DNA of 9,255 nucleotides from Chloroflexota bacterium (GTDB lineage: Bacteria > Chloroflexota > Limnocylindria > P2-11E), in the NCBI GenBank assembly GCA_013695575.1, contig JACDAF010000226.1, forward strand, positions 1 to 9,255, written 5' to 3'. The translations under genes were made by a program, and so were the position numbers. Below the pieces are notes generated by a model. It saw only the letters and a list, made by a program, of their open reading frames with translations. It was not told where the DNA came from and did not search any database. Below, piece after piece: positions 6,566 through 9,255 of this stretch (positions within the stretch are counted from its first letter, which is position 1; every line of letters starts with the position of its first letter).

Positions 6566-8224
6566 TTACCGATCTGACGCCGGGATGTGCGTTCGACCGC
6601 GGCCGCCCCGCCGGCCACGCCCGCCGCGCGAGCCCCGCCGGGTCGTCTTTTTCGCAGCCGCGGCTCCCGCTGCCGCTTCGGGGAGCGCGGGAAGGGCCAG
6701 GGGTGGCTCCAAGGCGGCAGGGCTGTCGCCGTTCTGGCCGCTGAACGAGCCAAGAATGCCACGGGCCTCTGGCGCACGTCGCTCGAGCACATAGCCCGCC
6801 TTCTTTCCGTGGTCGTCAGGCGTGATGACACCGCGCTCGGCCGCGGCGCGAATGGTCGCATCGAGCCGGTCACCTTCGACGCGGGCGAGGAGCTCGGCGA
6901 AGAGGGCCGTGTTCACCCAGTCGGGTGAATCAGGATCGGTCTTGGCCGTGCTCACGAAGTTGAACAGGTGCACGATCCCTGACCCCGGCTTGCGGGCGTA
7001 CGCCGCGAGCGGATGGTCCTCCTGGAGCCAGCACATGGTGATCTGCCGATCGTCCTTCGCGACCTGCTCGGTGGCGATGACCCCACGCTCCTCGGCGATG
7101 TTGAAGAGGGTCTCCAACAAGGTCCGCCGGGCCGTGCGGCCCCGCGCCAGGCCGCCCGGCTGATCGGCGCGCGACAGCGGATCGAGGACCGCTTCGACGG
7201 CGGGGACGCGCCGGGTATCCCGGCTCGTGACCGTGTCGATCCGACGCAGGATCCGGACGAGGTGGAAGAACGTCTCCGCGACGAGCGGCGATGCGAAGCT
7301 CGGCGAGAGCAGCTGCCTCGCCTTCGCGCGACTGCGCGCTGGCATCGTGCCCGTGATGTGGCCCTGCTCGATCGCCGCATCGATGCGCTGCTCGAGCACG
7401 CTCGAGGCTTCCTTCTCGGAGAGCGGCACGACCGACTGGACGAAGTCGCCGCGCGGCATCGAGTCGACCTTTAGCGCGACGAGCTGGTCCAGCAAGAGCA
7501 CGGCGAGGCGCCGCTGCTCCTTCTCGGAATCGGGTTCGCCCGTCGGCACAACGGCGGGGACGGTCGGCGCGGGCTTGGCGCGCGTGAGCGCGCCGCCGCG
7601 ACCGCGACCGCCGCGGGCGCGGCGCAGGACAGGCGCGGAGAGCAGGCCGTTCGTCCCCGGCGGCGCGACCTTGTCCGCCTGCGTGTCGTCGGTCCGCAGC
7701 TGGCCCGTACGGGTCCAGCGGGCCTCGGGGATGAGATCCTCGAGGAGGAAGACCTCGTCGCGGAGGTAGGGCGAGTCGCGGAGCTCGTTCGCGAGCGACA
7801 GGTCGCCCGCGACGAGATAGACGTTCTTGTCCTCGTCTTTCAGGGCCTTGCAGAGCGCGTTCAGGTCACGGTCGCCCGAGACGATGAACCAGACCTGTAG
7901 CTCGGGGCGATCCTTGTACAGGAGCTTCATCGCGCGGGTGATCAGGACCGCGTCCGAGCGGCCCTTCAGGATGCGACCGCTCATGCGCTGCGCGACGGCG
8001 ATCGGCTCGATCCCCGTGAACTCGAGGGCCATCAGGAGGGTGTCGTCCTGCGTGGCCACCTCCTGGCCGAAGATCGCGAGCTTGACCCGGACCGGGCCGA
8101 ACTCCGCGGCTTTCTTGAGGATCGCCTGCAGGATCGCGAGGGTCGACGGCAGCGGGCCGGTGGTGTGCTGCCGGAGCGTGTAGTAGACGTTCTCCCAGTC
8201 AATGAGGAGGGCGACGTCGGGCAA
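6566..8224 (-). CDS. NYN (PIN-like) domain protein, putative ribonuclease with RGG-like tracts
   Basis: A 552-residue protein. Residues 1 to about 165 are a NYN/DUF88 (LabA-like) domain, a PIN-fold family of metal-dependent RNases. Acidic active-site candidates are Asp9 in LLIDWENVYY, Asp91 in KGRSDAVLITRAM, and Asp118/Asp120 in IVSGDRDLNAL. An RGG-like tract lies in the linker (about residues 201-211) and a longer Arg/Gly-rich tail at about 525-552 (RRGSRGGRGRRGGRGR); both are likely to bind nucleic acid. The middle has several helical segments ending in E(R/Q)G(V/H)I that look like winged-helix repeats, but I cannot name them. The TTG at 8224 is chosen because it opens the conserved first strand and has GGAG seven bases upstream. 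An upstream in-frame start at 8320 would add a non-conserved stretch. RNA as substrate is inferred from the family. Confidence 0.85.
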   Translation of the reverse strand: MPDVALLIDWENVYYTLRQHTTGPLPSTLAILQAILKKAAEFGPVRVKLAIFGQEVATQDDTLLMALEFTGIEPIAVAQRMSGRILKGRSDAVLITRAMKLLYKDRPELQVWFIVSGDRDLNALCKALKDEDKNVYLVAGDLSLANELRDSPYLRDEVFLLEDLIPEARWTRTGQLRTDDTQADKVAPPGTNGLLSAPVLRRARGGRGRGGALTRAKPAPTVPAVVPTGEPDSEKEQRRLAVLLLDQLVALKVDSMPRGDFVQSVVPLSEKEASSVLEQRIDAAIEQGHITGTMPARSRAKARQLLSPSFASPLVAETFFHLVRILRRIDTVTSRDTRRVPAVEAVLDPLSRADQPGGLARGRTARRTLLETLFNIAEERGVIATEQVAKDDRQITMCWLQEDHPLAAYARKPGSGIVHLFNFVSTAKTDPDSPDWVNTALFAELLARVEGDRLDATIRAAAERGVITPDDHGKKAGYVLERRAPEARGILGSFSGQNGDSPAALEPPLALPALPEAAAGAAAAKKTTRRGSRGGRGRRGGRGRTHIPASDR

Positions 8225-8266
8225 GGTGGTTCTCCATATGTTGGCGCGCGTGCCGCCCGACTCGCT

Positions 8267-8293
8267 CGCGGACCCTCTCGCGAGGGTCACGCG
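8267..8293. repeat. Inverted repeat able to form a strong hairpin
   Basis: GACCCTC (8271-8277) pairs with GAGGGTC (8282-8288) around a TCGC loop. The outer CGCG (8267-8270) pairs with CGCG (8290-8293) if A8289 bulges. That gives 11 base pairs, nearly all G-C. There is no T-run on either side, so it is not a standard intrinsic terminator. It could be an operator or a leader-RNA hairpin for either divergent gene. Confidence 0.5.
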
Positions 8294-8341
8294 CCCTGCT
8301 CTCCCGTCGCCGCTCCCCACCGCTTTCTTCGATGGAGCTCG

Positions 8342-8365
8342 TCGTGAGCACGTTCATCACGAACG
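8342..8365. repeat. Overlapping dyads, possible operator upstream of tldD
   Basis: TCGTGA (8342-8347) and TCACGA (8357-8362) form a 6-bp inverted repeat with a 9-base spacer. Overlapping it, CGTTC (8351-8355) and GAACG (8361-8365) form a second dyad with a 5-base spacer. They lie 49-72 bases before the tldD ATG, a plausible place for a repressor or activator site. Short dyads occur by chance in GC-rich DNA, so this is weak. Confidence 0.25.
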
Positions 8366-8413
8366 CTTCGGCCGTCGCGCGCCTGTATCTCCTGTAAGGA
8401 TACGCTCCCGCGA

Positions 8414-9255
8414 ATGCGCGAGGCGGATCTCGGCGGGATCGTCGACAGCGCGACGCGCCGTGGGGCCGTGTACGCGGATGCGCGTTGGGTGGAGCGCGAG
8501 ACGGAGAAGGTCGATCTCAAGGACGGCACCGTCGAGGCGATCGACCGCTCCGCCGACCGCGGCGTCGGTGTGCGCGTTCTGGTGAAGGGCGCGTGGGGCT
8601 TTGCCGCGACCGACCACACCGACGACGCGGCGCTCGCGCGCCTCGTCCCCGAAGCGCTCTCCCGCGCGGACGCGTCGTCTCGCGTGCAGCGGCGCAGCGT
8701 CGTCCTGGCTCGCGTCTCACCACAGCGTGGCGAGTACCGGACCCCCCTCGAGCGTGACCCGTTCAGCGTCCCGATGGCGGAGCGCATCGACTTGCTTCGT
8801 GCGGCCGATGACGTGATGAGGGGCGAGCACATCCGCACACGCCGAGCGGGCATCACCGCCTATCGCACCAGGAAACACCTTGTCACGAGCGAGGGCACCG
8901 ACGTGTCCCAGGAGATCGTCGAGTCAGCGGCAGGCATCTCCGTGCTTGCGGTGAAGGCCGGAGCGAAGCCCGTGAACCGGTCGGAAATGCGCAACGCGAA
9001 GCAGGCGGGCTGGGAGTTCATCGAGGAATGCGACCTCGTCGCACGCGGCCGGCGCTACCGTGCCGACGCGCAGGGGACGCTCGACGCGCCTCCCGCTGAG
9101 GGTCGCGTGGCGGATGTGATCCTCGACCAGTCGTTCCTGGCCCTGCTCGTCCACGAATCGTGCGGTCACCCCACCGAGGCCGACCGCGTCCTCGAGCATG
9201 AGGTCGCCTTCGCCGGAACGACGTTCATGTGGCCGAACGACCGTGGCAGCCTCCG
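8414..9255 (+). CDS. tldD: TldD/PmbA family metalloprotease, TldD subunit (partial, C-terminus beyond window)
   Basis: The first 280 residues of a TldD-type protease. In bacteria TldD pairs with TldE/PmbA to cleave unfolded peptides and to process some ribosomally made peptides; it is cytoplasmic. Seen: the N-terminal domain with ADARWVERETEKVDLKDG and RGVGVRVLVKGAWGFAATD, then the zinc motif HExxxH at 247-252 in LLVHESCGHPTEADRV, followed by EHEVAFAGTTF. The intact HExxxH marks the catalytic TldD subunit, because TldE/PmbA lacks it. The family is about 450-480 residues, so roughly 40 percent is missing past the right edge, including the third zinc ligand. The ATG at 8414 is the first in-frame start, with AAGGA 13 bases upstream. 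The pmbA partner is probably just beyond the window. Confidence 0.92.
   Translation, partial: MREADLGGIVDSATRRGAVYADARWVERETEKVDLKDGTVEAIDRSADRGVGVRVLVKGAWGFAATDHTDDAALARLVPEALSRADASSRVQRRSVVLARVSPQRGEYRTPLERDPFSVPMAERIDLLRAADDVMRGEHIRTRRAGITAYRTRKHLVTSEGTDVSQEIVESAAGISVLAVKAGAKPVNRSEMRNAKQAGWEFIEECDLVARGRRYRADAQGTLDAPPAEGRVADVILDQSFLALLVHESCGHPTEADRVLEHEVAFAGTTFMWPNDRGSL

Larger units (their letters stand above)
8225..8413. promoter_or_regulatory. Divergent intergenic region between the NYN gene and tldD
   Basis: These 189 bases hold no recognisable gene and must carry start signals for both directions. On the minus strand, GGAG (8232-8235 read in reverse) is the NYN ribosome binding site. 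On the plus strand, AAGGA (8396-8400) precedes the tldD ATG by 13 bases, longer than ideal. Two dyad structures sit in between and are listed separately. No convincing -35/-10 pair was found. Confidence 0.5.

Noticed and set aside
8225..8320. Upstream start at 8320 for the NYN gene
   Set aside because: It would add 32 residues before the conserved first beta strand, while the TTG at 8224 has a well-spaced GGAG.
8351..8365. LexA/SOS box upstream of tldD
   Set aside because: The half-sites are GTTC then GAAC, opposite to the GAAC-N4-GTTC order of the Gram-positive LexA box, and the spacing differs.

Overview
The window is a gene-dense, high-GC bacterial chromosome segment with frequent GTG and TTG starts, stop/start overlaps and very short gaps. 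GC content, an ECF sigma factor paired with a DUF5667-like membrane partner, and a thioredoxin reductase carrying a cyclic-nucleotide-binding tail point to a Chloroflexota or actinobacterial-type genome. This is inference from gene style only; no rRNA or other taxonomic marker is present. I saw no tRNA, rRNA, CRISPR array, insertion sequence or phage gene.

Layout, left to right. (1) A partial ccmA-type ABC ATPase on the minus strand, running off the left edge. Its start codon shares the palindrome CATG at 443-446 with the start of a plus-strand gene. (2) A plus-strand cluster of three: a small lipoprotein cytochrome c, an ECF sigma factor starting one base after the cytochrome stop, and a single-pass membrane DUF5667-like protein (putative anti-sigma) whose GTG overlaps the sigma stop. 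(3) Convergent to these, a minus-strand pair: a GDSL/SGNH lipoprotein esterase followed by dxs, joined by a GTGA overlap. (4) Divergent from that pair, a plus-strand thioredoxin reductase fused to a C-terminal cNMP-binding domain. (5) Convergent to it, a minus-strand pair: a NYN-domain putative RNase with two RGG-like tracts, and a single-domain response regulator. (6) A 189-bp divergent intergenic region with two dyad structures, then a plus-strand tldD that runs off the right edge.

How it may work together: ccmA and the cytochrome c belong to the same process, heme delivery and c-type cytochrome maturation outside the membrane. Coupling of the cytochrome to an ECF sigma/anti-sigma pair suggests an envelope or redox-responsive regulon. 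dxs supplies isoprenoid precursors. The reductase-cNMP fusion could link thiol redox to a cyclic-nucleotide or other small-ligand signal. The NYN protein is probably an RNA-processing nuclease. tldD belongs to the TldD/PmbA peptide-processing protease family. The genes do not form one obvious defence or biosynthetic island. The most unusual items are the reductase fusion, the shared-start divergent pair, the cytochrome/sigma operon and the RGG-bearing NYN protein.
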